A stretch of 64,000 nucleotides of DNA from Micromonospora marina (GCF_900091565.1 NZ_FMCV01000022.1:1-64000), one strand, 5' to 3'. Shown: positions 8,322 to 21,279, numbered from the stretch's first letter. Notes: a model not told the origin generated them from the sequence alone. A program made the numbers and translations.

Positions 8322-9452
8322 TCACGCACCGTCAGCGGTGAGCTGCTGCTGCTTCCGCCAGCGGATTCCCGCCTCGATGAAGCTGTCCAGTTCGCCGTCG
8401 AAGACCGAGGACGGATTGCCCGTCTCCTGTTCGGTACGCAGATCCTTCACCATCTGATACGGGTGCAGGACGTACGAGCGCATCTGGTCGCCCCACGAGC
8501 CGGCGGCGTCGGTCTTCAGGCCCGCCATCTTGGCCTGCTCCTCCTGCCGCTTACGCTCCAGCAGCCGGGCCTGGAGCACCCGCAGCGCGGACGCCTTGTT
8601 CTGCAGCTGGGACTTCTCGTTCTGGCAGGTCACCACGATGCCGGTGGGGATGTGGGTGATCCGGACCGCCGAGTCGGTCGTGTTGACGCTCTGCCCGCCC
8701 GGGCCGGAGGACCGGTAGACGTCGATCCGCATCTCGTTCTCGGGGATGTCGATGTGGTCGGTCTGCTCCACCACCGGCAGCACCTCGACGCCGGCGAAGC
8801 TGGTCTGCCGGCGGCCCTGGTTGTCGAACGGGCTGATCCGCACCAGCCGGTGCGTGCCGGACTCCACGCTGAGCGTGCCGTAGGCGTAGGGCACCTTCAC
8901 CGTGAAGGTGGCCGACTTCAGGCCCGCCTCCTCGGCGTACGAGGTCTCGTAGACCTCGGTCGGGTAGCCGTGCCGCTCGGCCCAGCGCAGGTACATCCGC
9001 AGCAGCATCTCGGCGAAGTCGGCGGCGTCGACGCCACCGGCGCCGGCCCGGATCGCGACGAGTGCCTCCCGCGAGTCGTACTCGCCGGAGAGCAGCGTGC
9101 GGACCTCCATCTCCTGGATGGCCTTGGTCAGCCCGGTGATCTCGGTCTCGACCTCGGTCAGCGCGCCCGGGTCGTCCTCGGCCTGGGCCAGCTCCAGCAG
9201 CACGCCGGCGTCGTCGAGCCGGGAGCGCAGGTCACCGAGCTTGGTGATCTCGCCGTTGACGTACGACAGCTGCGACGTCACCTGCTGCGCCTTGGCCTGG
9301 TCGTCCCAGAGGTCGGGCGCGGAGGCCTCCTGCTCCAGCCGGGCCTTCTGCTCGCGCAGCTTGTCGAGGTCGAGCACAGCCTCGATGTTGCGCAGCGTGG
9401 CGTCGAGGTCCTTGAGCTGTTCGGCGTAATCGGCAGCGGTCACGACAGACAA
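8322..9452 (-). CDS. prfB: Peptide chain release factor 2
   Basis: 376 aa class I release factor for UGA and UAA. The codon-reading tripeptide SPF is at residues 207-209 and the peptidyl-hydrolysis GGQ at 252-254. The N-terminal coiled domain covers roughly residues 10-115. The gene is a single uninterrupted frame from ATG 9452, with no sign of the programmed +1 frameshift that controls prfB in many other bacteria. ftsE follows downstream on the same strand. A 56-bp tandem repeat (9461-9569) sits immediately upstream of the start. Confidence 0.96.
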   Translation of the reverse strand: MSVVTAADYAEQLKDLDATLRNIEAVLDLDKLREQKARLEQEASAPDLWDDQAKAQQVTSQLSYVNGEITKLGDLRSRLDDAGVLLELAQAEDDPGALTEVETEITGLTKAIQEMEVRTLLSGEYDSREALVAIRAGAGGVDAADFAEMLLRMYLRWAERHGYPTEVYETSYAEEAGLKSATFTVKVPYAYGTLSVESGTHRLVRISPFDNQGRRQTSFAGVEVLPVVEQTDHIDIPENEMRIDVYRSSGPGGQSVNTTDSAVRITHIPTGIVVTCQNEKSQLQNKASALRVLQARLLERKRQEEQAKMAGLKTDAAGSWGDQMRSYVLHPYQMVKDLRTEQETGNPSSVFDGELDSFIEAGIRWRKQQQLTADGA

Positions 9453-9460
9453 GACTACCG

Positions 9461-9569
9461 GCGCGTGCGAGGAGTGAGCTTGCGAGCCCCGCAGTCACGC
9501 GCGAAAAGACTGCACTGCGCGTGCGAGGAGTGAGCTTGCGAGCCCCGCAGTCACGCGCGAAAAGACTGC
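9461..9569. repeat. Tandem duplication of a 56-bp element upstream of prfB
   Basis: Two copies, 9461-9516 and 9517-9569. They are identical until the last few bases, where the second copy departs (TGCT in place of TGCA). Each unit contains GCGAGGAGTGAGC and GAGCCCCGCAGTC. The element lies between the PadR gene stop and the prfB start. A related copy is found between potB and potC (62090-62131, opposite orientation). Confidence 0.9.
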
Positions 9570-9599
9570 TGCCTGGGTCCGTCAACCTGTTGCAGGTGG

Positions 9600-10115
9600 T
9601 CAGCCGACGGGCGCGGTCTTGAGCCAGGACAGCGCCGCCTTGTGGTAGGCGACGGCGAACTCCAGCGCGCTGGCGTCGTAGCTGTCGCCCTCCTTCTTGG
9701 CGTTCTTGACCTGCTCCCGCACCGCCGCCAGCGCCTCGGTGTGGTACTCGTTCGCCGAGGCGTACAGGTTCTTGAGCTGGCTCGCCGAGTGCAGGTTGCC
9801 GAACGCGATCCGTAGCGCTATTGGGTTACGGATGGTGTCCTTGCCGGGATTCTCCGCCAGCCAGCGGGAGAATGTCCGTTTCCCGGCCGCCGTCAGCGCG
9901 TACGGCTGGCTCATCCGCGGCCCGGGCTTGCCGAGTCGCACCAGACCCTTCTCGGCCAGGACCGGCAGCTCCCGGTAGACCTGACTGCGGGTCATCGACC
10001 AGTACGGCGCCAGCCGGCGCTCGGCGGCGGCCATCAACTGGCCGCCAGTCATCGGGCCGTCGTGCAGCAGGCCGAGCAGAGCTGCTGCCGTCGGGTTGAC
10101 TCCGGAATCCGCCAT
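9600..10115 (-). CDS. PadR family transcriptional regulator
   Basis: 171 aa. The N-terminal winged helix (about residues 8-85) has the PadR pattern: ALLGLLHDGPMTGGQL, a recognition helix around SMTRSQVYRELPVLAEKGLV, and a wing with QPYALTAAGKRTF. The C-terminal half is helical and probably dimerises. PadR proteins usually respond to small phenolic or other ligands and repress nearby genes. The effector and target here are unknown. The gene sits between pruA (same strand, upstream) and the prfB repeats. Confidence 0.88.
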   Translation of the reverse strand: MADSGVNPTAAALLGLLHDGPMTGGQLMAAAERRLAPYWSMTRSQVYRELPVLAEKGLVRLGKPGPRMSQPYALTAAGKRTFSRWLAENPGKDTIRNPIALRIAFGNLHSASQLKNLYASANEYHTEALAAVREQVKNAKKEGDSYDASALEFAVAYHKAALSWLKTAPVG

Positions 10116-10209
10116 GCCCTCTAAGCTGCCACTTTGTCGGCTCTGGCGTCCAGGATTTGCTCATTTCGGCACCCGATGACCGGTCCGATGTGCACTGTCG
10201 GGTGAGGAA

Positions 10210-10239
10210 GAGGGCCCGCCCCGGCCGGGACGGGCCCTC
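10210..10239. terminator. Hairpin terminator downstream of pruA
   Basis: Inverted repeat GAGGGCCCG (10210-10218) with CGGGCCCTC (10231-10239) and a G/C-rich loop that can pair further. It lies 10 bp after the pruA stop. Confidence 0.65.
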
Positions 10240-10248
10240 GTGGAGCGC

Positions 10249-11877
<1,629 letters not shown>

Positions 11878-12351
11878 CACAGGCTCCTGGCGATCTCGGC
11901 GGCGACGGCGAAACCGGACCCGCGGGCGCCGGCCGGGCGGCCGGACGCCGGACGCCGCGGGGTGCAGCGGCGGCGGGACCTGGCCCGATTCTGTCACGAC
12001 AACCCCGCTCCGGAAGCGCCTCCCTGGCACACCGGACGGCCAGGCCAACTCCGGACCATCGGCCCAACCGACCCGATTCCGACGAAACATCGGACCACGA
12101 CTCCGTTTCTCGTCGATTCGTCGGAGCGCCGGTGGACCGGCGCGCCGGGTGTCGGCCATTGATCCACTTCGTCCCGGGGAGGTGGCGGTGTCCGAACTCT
12201 CGGGATGCCACCACATCGGCGAACCGCAGTCGATCAAGGCGCAGACGGCACACGGCCCGCCCGAGGAGCGGCAGCGCGCCGCGTACGCTGGATGAGCGGT
12301 GACCTGCCCGGCCCGGCGCGGGGAGATCCGGCGACCGTCGAAGGGAAGACG
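11878..12351. promoter_or_regulatory. Divergent intergenic region between pruA and a membrane-protein gene
   Basis: 474 bp with no gene I can support. It should hold the promoters of both flanking genes. One element stands out: TCCGACGAA at 12078-12086 and its inverted copy TTCGTCGGA at 12117-12125, separated by 30 bp, which could be a paired operator. Open frames across the region have no recognisable protein similarity and follow G+C-rich codon bias only. Confidence 0.4.
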
Positions 12352-13446
12352 ATGAGCAACCAGCCCGGCAGCTCCACGGCCGCGGAGACGGACCAGCCCG
12401 AGGCCGTCGAGCCGACCACGGGCGAGCCCACGGCTGCCGAGGCGCCGGCCGGATCCGACCACCGGCCGTCCGGCGAGGCGGGCACTGACGACGCGGCAGC
12501 CGGGCACGAGGCAGTCGCCGACGAGGTCGTGGCCACCGGCGGGCGGCCGGAGTTCGCGCCGGGCGCGCTCGCGCTCGGCCTGCTCTCGATCGGGTGGCTG
12601 GCCGCCATGCTCTGGTCCACCCACGAGGCGATCCACTCGACGGCGGCCGGCGTCACCGCGATCAGCCTCTCCGCCTACGCGCTGCCCGGCGTCATCACCG
12701 CGGCGCTGGTCACCGGCGCCACTGTCGCCCTGCTCGCGACCAACCGGCTGGGCCGCGCCACGCTGCGCTTCCTGGCCGCCGTCGGCACCGGCCTGCTGGT
12801 CGGGCTCGTCACCGCGGTGGCGATCAACCTCACGTACGCGGACAACGCCACCACGAACACGATCGCCGGCACCGCGGCGGCGGCCGCGATCATCGGCGGG
12901 GCGATGGCCGGCGCGCGCCAGGCCCGGGTGGTCGGGGCGATCACGCTCGCGACGCTCACCGCGCAGATCTTCGTGGTGCTGTTCAGCCGCGCCCGGGATC
13001 CGCTGTCCGAGCTGTTCGGCGCCGGGGAGACCCAGCAGTCGGTGCTCGACGCCGCCAAGTGGGTATCGCGTACCGAGTCGCTGCTCGCCGGCCTGCTCGC
13101 CGGCCTGGCCGCGTACCTCTATCTGACCTGGTCCCGGCGCCGGGCGGAGCGCCGCGACGGCGCGGCGTCGCCGCTGCGCTGGCCGGCGTACCTGGTGGCC
13201 GGGGCGGGCGCGGGCCTGCTCCTGCTGCTCACCGAAGTGATCATCCGGATCGGCGGACGCGGTCTGCTCGACCTGGCCGCCGCGCTCAGCGAGGCCGACG
13301 AGGTGGCGCAGACCGCGCTGGGCACCTCACGGGTGGACAACGGAATCTGGGTGCTCTTCGTGGGCGCGCTGACCACGCTCATCGTCTTCGGGCGCACGCT
13401 GGGCCCGCGCCCGGTGGACGACGACGAGGACGAGCCGGCGGCCTGA
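12352..13446 (+). CDS. Multi-pass membrane protein with acidic disordered N terminus
   Basis: 364 aa. Residues 1-65 are Glu/Asp/Ala/Pro-rich and probably disordered. The rest holds about seven hydrophobic segments, starting at ALALGLLSIGWLAAML and ending with WVLFVGALTTLIVFGRTL, followed by an acidic tail. ATG 12352 follows GAAGGGAAG. I recognise no family and assign no function. It is convergent with the next gene (7 bp between the stops). Confidence 0.8.
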   Translation: MSNQPGSSTAAETDQPEAVEPTTGEPTAAEAPAGSDHRPSGEAGTDDAAAGHEAVADEVVATGGRPEFAPGALALGLLSIGWLAAMLWSTHEAIHSTAAGVTAISLSAYALPGVITAALVTGATVALLATNRLGRATLRFLAAVGTGLLVGLVTAVAINLTYADNATTNTIAGTAAAAAIIGGAMAGARQARVVGAITLATLTAQIFVVLFSRARDPLSELFGAGETQQSVLDAAKWVSRTESLLAGLLAGLAAYLYLTWSRRRAERRDGAASPLRWPAYLVAGAGAGLLLLLTEVIIRIGGRGLLDLAAALSEADEVAQTALGTSRVDNGIWVLFVGALTTLIVFGRTLGPRPVDDDEDEPAA

Positions 13447-13453
13447 GCCGCCG

Positions 13454-13963
13454 TCAGCCGGCTTCGCGCAGCAGTAGGTCCAGCTCGGTCACGTCGTACC
13501 ACTCCAGTTCGTGGTCCTCGGCGCCGTCGACTGTGAACTGGGCGTCCGGGTCGCCCGCCTGGGCCTCCGCCACCACGTCGACGGCGGCTGCCACGTCCTC
13601 GACCGCGTCCGCGCCGTCCACGTGCAGCGCGGCGACCGACTTCACCGGCACCGGCCCGGCCGGCCGGACCACGCTCGATCCCAGCTCGCCGCCGACCCGG
13701 CCGACCGCACGGGCCGGCAGGTCGGCCGAGACCACCACCCGTCGCCGGGGCGCGGCGGGGTCGTGCCGGAGCAGGAGCAGCGCGTCCTGGGCGGCCCGGG
13801 TAAAGGCCACGTACTCCAGTTCCTCCTCGTCGCCCTCGGCGTACCACTCGCGCAGCTCGGGGGTCACGGCGTGCGCCGCCTCGGCGCCCAGCCCCTCCTC
13901 GCGCAGGCGGGCGAGCATGGGAACGGTCGCCGGCAGGTACACCCGGACAAGCTCGTCGGTCAC
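13454..13963 (-). CDS. DUF6912-type protein of unknown function
   Basis: 169 aa. The N terminus (VRVYLPATVPMLARL, HAVTPELREWYAEGDEEELEYVAF) is like conserved actinobacterial proteins known to me as DUF6912. The rest is acidic with many Val/Asp residues and contains no catalytic motif I can name. The final segment LEWYDVTELDLLL is also well formed. The start is GTG or ATG near 13963. It is probably cytoplasmic. Confidence 0.7.
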   Translation of the reverse strand: MTDELVRVYLPATVPMLARLREEGLGAEAAHAVTPELREWYAEGDEEELEYVAFTRAAQDALLLLRHDPAAPRRRVVVSADLPARAVGRVGGELGSSVVRPAGPVPVKSVAALHVDGADAVEDVAAAVDVVAEAQAGDPDAQFTVDGAEDHELEWYDVTELDLLLREAG

Positions 13964-14120
13964 GGGTCACTCCCACACTCAGGCCGATCGTCGGCGGTCG
14001 CCGACTCCGGGCGCCGATCATGCCGTACGCCGAGACCGTCATACACCCGGCACCCGCCCGGGTGAAGCCTCCCGCCGGTGTGTCTCCCGAACGGGCGCGC
14101 GGCGATGTCGACAGTTGATG

Positions 14121-14140
14121 GCAAACTGAAGCAAACGAAG
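14121..14140 (+). promoter_or_regulatory. Direct repeat GCAAAC with 10-bp period, upstream of the BldC-like gene
   Basis: GCAAAC occurs at 14121 and again at 14131, exactly one helical turn apart, 40 nt before the GTG start of the small helix-turn-helix gene. The same arrangement recurs after that gene (14455-14470). BldC-type proteins are known to bind head-to-tail on direct repeats, so this is a candidate autoregulatory site. That link is inference. Confidence 0.5.
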
Positions 14141-14160
14141 CCAACGCCGGGAGTCACACC

Positions 14161-14388
14161 GTGGAGTCGAGGTTCCTGCTGCTGTCCGACGTCGCCGCCG
14201 AGCTGAACGTCTCGGACTCGCAGGTCTACCACATGGTCCGCAGCGGCGAGCTGCCCGCGATCAAGATCGGTGGCCGGGGTCAGTGGCGGGTCGAACGCGC
14301 CCGGCTGGAGGAATACATCGAACGCAAGTACGCCGAGACCGCCGAGTGGGTACGCGGCAACCCGCTCGGCGAGCGCGACGAGGAGTGA
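14161..14388 (+). CDS. Small BldC-like helix-turn-helix protein
   Basis: 75 aa. A single MerR-like winged-helix domain: FLLLSDVAAELNVSDSQVYHMVRSGELPAIKIGGRGQWRV, then an ERARLEEYIERKYAET helix. It lacks the coiled-coil and effector domain of MerR proteins, so it belongs with the BldC/excisionase-like group. The GTG start at 14161 is set by homology. Unlike an excisionase it sits in core sequence with no integrase nearby, which suggests a host regulator. Matching GCAAAC direct repeats lie before it and before the next gene. Confidence 0.85.
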   Translation: MESRFLLLSDVAAELNVSDSQVYHMVRSGELPAIKIGGRGQWRVERARLEEYIERKYAETAEWVRGNPLGERDEE

Positions 14389-14454
14389 CCGCCCGGGGAC
14401 CGTGAGCCATTGACGACGGTCGCGCACATCCGGGAAGATGAGGCCCTGTCGGAG

Positions 14455-14470
14455 GCAAACGAAGGCAAAC
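14455..14470 (+). promoter_or_regulatory. Second GCAAAC direct repeat with 10-bp period
   Basis: GCAAAC at 14455 and 14465, 29 nt upstream of the next start codon. Same motif and period as at 14121-14140. Candidate site for the adjacent BldC-like protein (inference). Confidence 0.5.
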
Positions 14471-14483
14471 GCAAGGATTAGAG

Positions 14484-15062
14484 ATGGTCGACACCCGCCG
14501 TCCCCGCGCACCCCGCCCGCCGGTCCGTCTCCGGCCCGCCCCGCCGCTCGACCCGCCGTGCACCGACGAGGAGCCACTCTGGAGCCCCGTCGGGCAGCTC
14601 ACGCTCGACCTGGCCGACCCGCGCCGCCGTACCGCCGCGCGCCCCGCCGACCGGGCCCCGGACCCGGTGCCCGCCTGGCCACGCTGGTCCGGCCCGCAGG
14701 CGTCGGCCCTCGCCTCCGCCACACCCGAGGGAGCGCGGGCGGCGCACCGGTTCGTGCGCACCTTCCTGGAGATCGTCAACGGCTTCCGCCCGCCCGGTCA
14801 GCTCCGGCCGCTCTGCCTGCCCGAGTCGGCCGGCCCGGTGACGGCCGAGCTGACCCGCGCGGCCCGCCGGGTGACGCCGGTCCGCCGCCGAACCGCCCGG
14901 CCGGCGCTCCTGCTGCGGCGCCTGCGGGTGTGCGAGCCGCGCCCGGGGGCGGTCGAGGCCACCGCCGTGTTCGCCGGCGCCGCAGGCGCGAGCTGGGCGG
15001 TGGCGGTACGCCTGGAACGCCGCCGGGGCACCTGGCTGTGTCTCGTCCTCGACGTCCTCTGA
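14484..15062 (+). CDS. Rv3235-like protein of unknown function
   Basis: 192 aa. The N-terminal third is Pro/Arg-rich and probably disordered. The C-terminal domain has the pattern of the actinobacterial Rv3235 family: RFVRTFLEIVNGFRPPGQLRPL, then a basic strand region ending RLRVCEPRPGAVEATAVF and WLCLVLDVL. The location next to secA is the same as in mycobacteria and supports the call. The function is unknown. The start ATG 14484 lies just after the direct repeat. Confidence 0.75.
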   Translation: MVDTRRPRAPRPPVRLRPAPPLDPPCTDEEPLWSPVGQLTLDLADPRRRTAARPADRAPDPVPAWPRWSGPQASALASATPEGARAAHRFVRTFLEIVNGFRPPGQLRPLCLPESAGPVTAELTRAARRVTPVRRRTARPALLLRRLRVCEPRPGAVEATAVFAGAAGASWAVAVRLERRRGTWLCLVLDVL

Positions 15063-15212
15063 ACCCGGCCATCGCCCCCCACTCCCGGCGAGATCCTGGT
15101 CCGAAACGGCCCGCGTAGAGGCCCATGCCTACCAAGATCTTCACCGCTCCCACCAGCGGAACGCCGATCTCGCTCGACGGGAGGCTCACGCCGGAACAAC
15201 CAGCCGGACGGG

Positions 15213-15244
15213 GACGGGCCCCGGCCGTGTGGCCGGGGCCCGTC
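15213..15244. terminator. Hairpin terminator of secA
   Basis: A perfect 14-bp stem, GACGGGCCCCGGCC (15213-15226) with its complement (15231-15244), around a GTGT loop. It sits 17 bp beyond the secA stop and would also serve transcripts from the convergent side. Confidence 0.8.
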
Positions 15245-15261
15245 GGGGCGCTCGCTCGGGG

Positions 15262-18162
<2,901 letters not shown>

Positions 18163-18322
18163 GGATCAACGCTCCCCTAGACGGTCTCGAACCATCGTAG
18201 GCGCTCCGGGGCGACGATGGTCACTGGTGGCGGCGGTCCGGGCTCCGGAACCCGACATAACGCCGCGACCGTGCGCCACCGGCCGCCAGCCGGGTTACGC
18301 CGTGCGCGAACGATCCGGCACG

Positions 18323-19489
18323 ATGGCTCGAATGGAGCCTGTCGAGATCATCGAGGACGGCCTGCTGCTGCGCCCGTGGCGCGCGGAGGACGCCGACGCG
18401 GTGCACCGCGCCTGCCAGGATCCGGACATCCAGCGCTGGACCACCGTACCTCGCCCGTACCTGCCGGAGCACGCGACCGGGTTCGTCACCACGATCAGCG
18501 CCACCGGCTGGGCCGGTGGCACCGCAGCGCACTTCGCGGTCTGCGACGCCGGCACCGGTGAGCTGCTCGCCTCGGTCGGCCTGGTCTCGGTCGACCGCGC
18601 GCGGGACTCGGCCGAGGTGGGCTACTGGACCGCGCCGTGGGCCCGGGGCCGGGGCGTCGCGGTCCGCGCCACCCGCGCCCTCGCCCGCTGGGCGTTCGAC
18701 ACGCTCGAACTGCTCCGGCTCACCTGGCAGGCCGAGATCGGCAACCACGCCTCCCGGCTGGTCGCGCTGCGGACCGGCTTCCGGATCGACGGTGAGCTGC
18801 GGCTGGCCCACCCCAGCCCCGGCGGCCGACCCGAGGGGTGGATCGGCTCGCTGCTCCCCGGCGAGGTCGCCGCCGCCGGCGACCCGGTCCCCTACGGCCC
18901 GGGCACGCTCCAGGCCCGCCGGGCGGCGGTCTTCGGCCGGCCGCAGCCGGTCCTGTTCGCCACCGCCGGGGACACCGAACTGCGGCTGCGCGCGCTGGAG
19001 GAACGCGACCTGGCCGCGGTGACCCGCACCTGCCAGGACGAGCAGACGATCCGCTGGACCACGGTGCCGCACCCGTACCGGCCGGAGCACGCCGAGGGCT
19101 TCCTGCGCGACCTGGTGCGCCCGGCCTGGGCGCGGGGCACCGCCGCGACGTTCGCCGTGGCCGACCCGGACGACCGCTACGTCGCCTCGGTCGACCTGCG
19201 TCTGCTGCCCGGCGACCCGCTGGTGGCCGACGTGGGCTACCTGACCGCGCCGCACGCCCGCGGCCGGGGTTACCTGCCGGCCGCGCTCGCCGCGGTCTGT
19301 GCCTGGGGCTTCACCACGCTCGGCCTGGCCCGGATCGAGTGGCGGGCGAACGTGGGCAACACCGCCTCGCGGCGGGCCGCCGAGAAGGCCGGCTTCACCG
19401 TCGAGGGCACGCTGCGCGGCGGCGTCCAGCACCGCGGCGAGCGGCAGGACGTGTGGATCGGCGGCCTGCTGCCGGGTGCCCTGGCGTGA
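18323..19489 (+). CDS. GNAT acetyltransferase with two tandem domains (RimJ/RimL type)
   Basis: About 388 aa. Two complete GNAT domains in one chain: residues ~8-180 and ~205-385. Each has LRPW/LRAL, a WTTVP-PY-PEHA loop, an ARGRGV/ARGRGY acetyl-CoA pyrophosphate loop, and an N-x-ASR helix. The two halves are alike (both have CQD-x-IRWTTVP), so they arose by duplication. The pattern is that of RimJ/RimL-like enzymes that acetylate N termini or small amines; the substrate is unknown. ATG 18323 and 18332 are both possible starts. It overlaps the next gene by 4 nt. Confidence 0.85.
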   Translation: MARMEPVEIIEDGLLLRPWRAEDADAVHRACQDPDIQRWTTVPRPYLPEHATGFVTTISATGWAGGTAAHFAVCDAGTGELLASVGLVSVDRARDSAEVGYWTAPWARGRGVAVRATRALARWAFDTLELLRLTWQAEIGNHASRLVALRTGFRIDGELRLAHPSPGGRPEGWIGSLLPGEVAAAGDPVPYGPGTLQARRAAVFGRPQPVLFATAGDTELRLRALEERDLAAVTRTCQDEQTIRWTTVPHPYRPEHAEGFLRDLVRPAWARGTAATFAVADPDDRYVASVDLRLLPGDPLVADVGYLTAPHARGRGYLPAALAAVCAWGFTTLGLARIEWRANVGNTASRRAAEKAGFTVEGTLRGGVQHRGERQDVWIGGLLPGALA

Positions 19490-20592
19490 CCCCGGAGACG
19501 ATCGAGGGGTACGGCGTACGGCTGCGGCCGTGCCACCTCGCGGACGTGCCCGAGATGGTGGCCGGGTGTGCCGACCCGGAGACCCGCCGGTTCATGCCCC
19601 TGCTGCCCGACCCGTACGACTCCGACGCCGCCCGGTGGTGGATCACCGAGGGCGCGCCCGCGGCGTGGGCGGCGGGCGGAGCCGCGTACACGATCGCCGA
19701 CCCGGCGACCGACCTGCTGCTCGGCAGCATCGGGCTGACCCGGCTCAGCGCGGAGCGGGCCACGTACGAGATCGGTTACTGGGTGGGACCGGCGGCGCGC
19801 GGCCGGGGCGTGGCGAACGCCGCCACCCGGCTGCTGACCGAGCGGGCGATCGCCGCCGGAGCGGCCCGGCTGGAGTTGCTCACCCGGACGGAGAACGTGG
19901 CGAGCCAGCGCATCGCGCTCGCCTGCGGTTACCGGCACGAGGGCGTACGCCGGGCGGCGGGCACGGACGGCGACGGCGTACGCCAGGATCTGATCGCCTG
20001 GGTGCGGCTGGCCGACGACCCGCCCGGGCCGATCGCCCGCCTGCTGCCGGACCTGCCGGACGGCCGGCTGACCGACGGCGTGGTGATGCTGCGCCCGGTG
20101 GAGCCGGCGGACACGGACGTGCTGTACCGGCTGCACTCGCTGCCGGAGGTGGTGGCGAACCGGGTGCCGGCGGTGGTGCCGCAGCGGGCGGCGCTCGCGC
20201 GCCGCTGCCGGCTGGCGGCGAGCCGCTGGCTCGCCGGCGAGGCCGCCGACCTGGCGATCCTCGACCCGGCCACCGGCGCCGTCGTGGGCGGCTGCGCGCT
20301 GTTCTACGACGAGCCGGCCACCGGGCAGGCGATGATCGGCTACAGCCTGCTGCCCGAGGCGCGCGGGCGCGGGCTGGCGGCCCGGACGGTCCGGCTGGTC
20401 ACCGGGTGGGCGTTCGGAATCGGGGTGGCGCGGGTGTGGGCCGGCACCCGGCCGGACAACGTCGCCTCGCAGCGGGTGCTGGAACGCGCCGGCTTCCGGC
20501 GGGAGGGGCTGTTGCGGGGCCGGCTGCCCGGCCCGGACGGCGCCCGTGTCGACTCCGTGGTCTACGGCCGGCTGGCCACCGACGAGAGCTGA
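19486..20592 (+). CDS. Second GNAT acetyltransferase with two tandem domains
   Basis: 368 aa from GTG 19486, which overlaps the previous stop (GTGA). Again two GNAT domains: residues ~8-165 with AARGRGVANAATRL and NVASQRIALACGYRHEGVRR, and ~195-365 with ARGRGLAARTVRL and NVASQRVLERAGFRREGLLRG. With the preceding gene this makes four GNAT domains in a row, translationally coupled. RimJ/RimL-like by pattern; the substrate is unknown. Confidence 0.85.
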   Translation: MTPETIEGYGVRLRPCHLADVPEMVAGCADPETRRFMPLLPDPYDSDAARWWITEGAPAAWAAGGAAYTIADPATDLLLGSIGLTRLSAERATYEIGYWVGPAARGRGVANAATRLLTERAIAAGAARLELLTRTENVASQRIALACGYRHEGVRRAAGTDGDGVRQDLIAWVRLADDPPGPIARLLPDLPDGRLTDGVVMLRPVEPADTDVLYRLHSLPEVVANRVPAVVPQRAALARRCRLAASRWLAGEAADLAILDPATGAVVGGCALFYDEPATGQAMIGYSLLPEARGRGLAARTVRLVTGWAFGIGVARVWAGTRPDNVASQRVLERAGFRREGLLRGRLPGPDGARVDSVVYGRLATDES

Positions 20593-20621
20593 GGACGGGC
20601 CCCACGCGAGGGCCCGTCCTC
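20591..20621. terminator. Bidirectional terminator between GNAT and hpf genes
   Basis: A perfect 12-bp stem GAGGACGGGCCC (20591-20602) with 20610-20621, 7-nt loop, between two convergent stops. It shares the core GACGGGCCC with the secA and pruA terminators. Confidence 0.8.
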
Positions 20622-20634
20622 ACCGGTCAAGGGG

Positions 20635-21279
20635 TCACGCGTCGAGCTGGATGATCCCGTAGTCGTACGCGTGCCGCCGGTAGACCACGCTCGGGCGGCC
20701 GGACTCCTTGTCCTGGAACAGGTAGAAGTCGTGACCGACCAGTTCCATCTGGAACAGCGCGTCGTCGACGGTCATCGGTTCGGCGGGGTGGACCTTCGCG
20801 CGGGCGATGTGCCACGGCTGGTCGTCGGGTTCGCCGTAGCCGCTCTCGTCGGGGCGTTCGGCGACCGCTGTGGCGGTGCCGTGGCCGTCGATCGCCGCCA
20901 GTCCGGGCCCGTCGAGGTCGGCCACCGGCAGGCCGGCGGTCGCGGCGGCCACGGAGATCGGCGCGTGCCGTCCACGGTGTACCCGGCGACGGTCCGCCGC
21001 GCGGCGGAACCGCGTGTCCAGCTTGGCGATGGCGGCGTCGAGCGCGCTGTAGAAGTCGTTCGTGCAGGCCTCGGCCCGGATGACCGGGCCGCGCGTCACG
21101 CACGTGATCTCCACCCGCTGGCAGGTGTCCGCCTGGCGTGGATTGCGCTCGTGGAACAACTCGACGTCCACGCGAATGAGCTTCTGGTCGTAGCGTTCGA
21201 TCTTCGCGAGCTTCTCGGCTACGTGCACCCGGTAATGGTCCGGCACTTCGACGTTACGGCCCTTGACCACGATGTCCAC
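20635..21279 (-). CDS. hpf: Long-form ribosome hibernation promoting factor
   Basis: 214 aa. The N-terminal S30AE/YfiA domain (1-105: MDIVVKGRNVEVPDHYR, KLAKIERYD, CTNDFYSALDAAIAKLDTRF) binds the 30S decoding region. A linker leads to the C-terminal dimerisation domain (about 155-214: EPMTVDDALFQMELVGHDFYLFQD, VVYRRHAYDYGIIQL), which joins ribosomes into inactive 100S pairs. GTG 21279 follows GGGAGGTCAC. The position between comF and secA is as in mycobacteria. A perfect palindrome 120 bp upstream could be an operator. Confidence 0.93.
   Translation of the reverse strand: MDIVVKGRNVEVPDHYRVHVAEKLAKIERYDQKLIRVDVELFHERNPRQADTCQRVEITCVTRGPVIRAEACTNDFYSALDAAIAKLDTRFRRAADRRRVHRGRHAPISVAAATAGLPVADLDGPGLAAIDGHGTATAVAERPDESGYGEPDDQPWHIARAKVHPAEPMTVDDALFQMELVGHDFYLFQDKESGRPSVVYRRHAYDYGIIQLDA

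Noticed and set aside
8322..9452. Programmed frameshift in prfB
   Set aside because: The frame is continuous from the start codon, with no early in-frame TGA or CTTTGAC-like slippery site.
12205..12351. N-terminal extension of the membrane protein to 12205
   Set aside because: The extension lacks family-like sequence; ATG 12352 has a good ribosome binding site just upstream.
14161..14388. Excisionase of an integrated element
   Set aside because: The fold is similar, but no integrase, attachment repeats or phage genes are nearby and the surroundings are conserved core genes, so a BldC-like regulator is a better reading.
14776..15189. Small minus-strand gene starting MSLPSSEIGVPLVG near 15189
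   Set aside because: The first ~45 residues read plausibly, but the frame then runs through the antisense of the Rv3235-like gene. No clear stop, ribosome site or relative supports a short protein.
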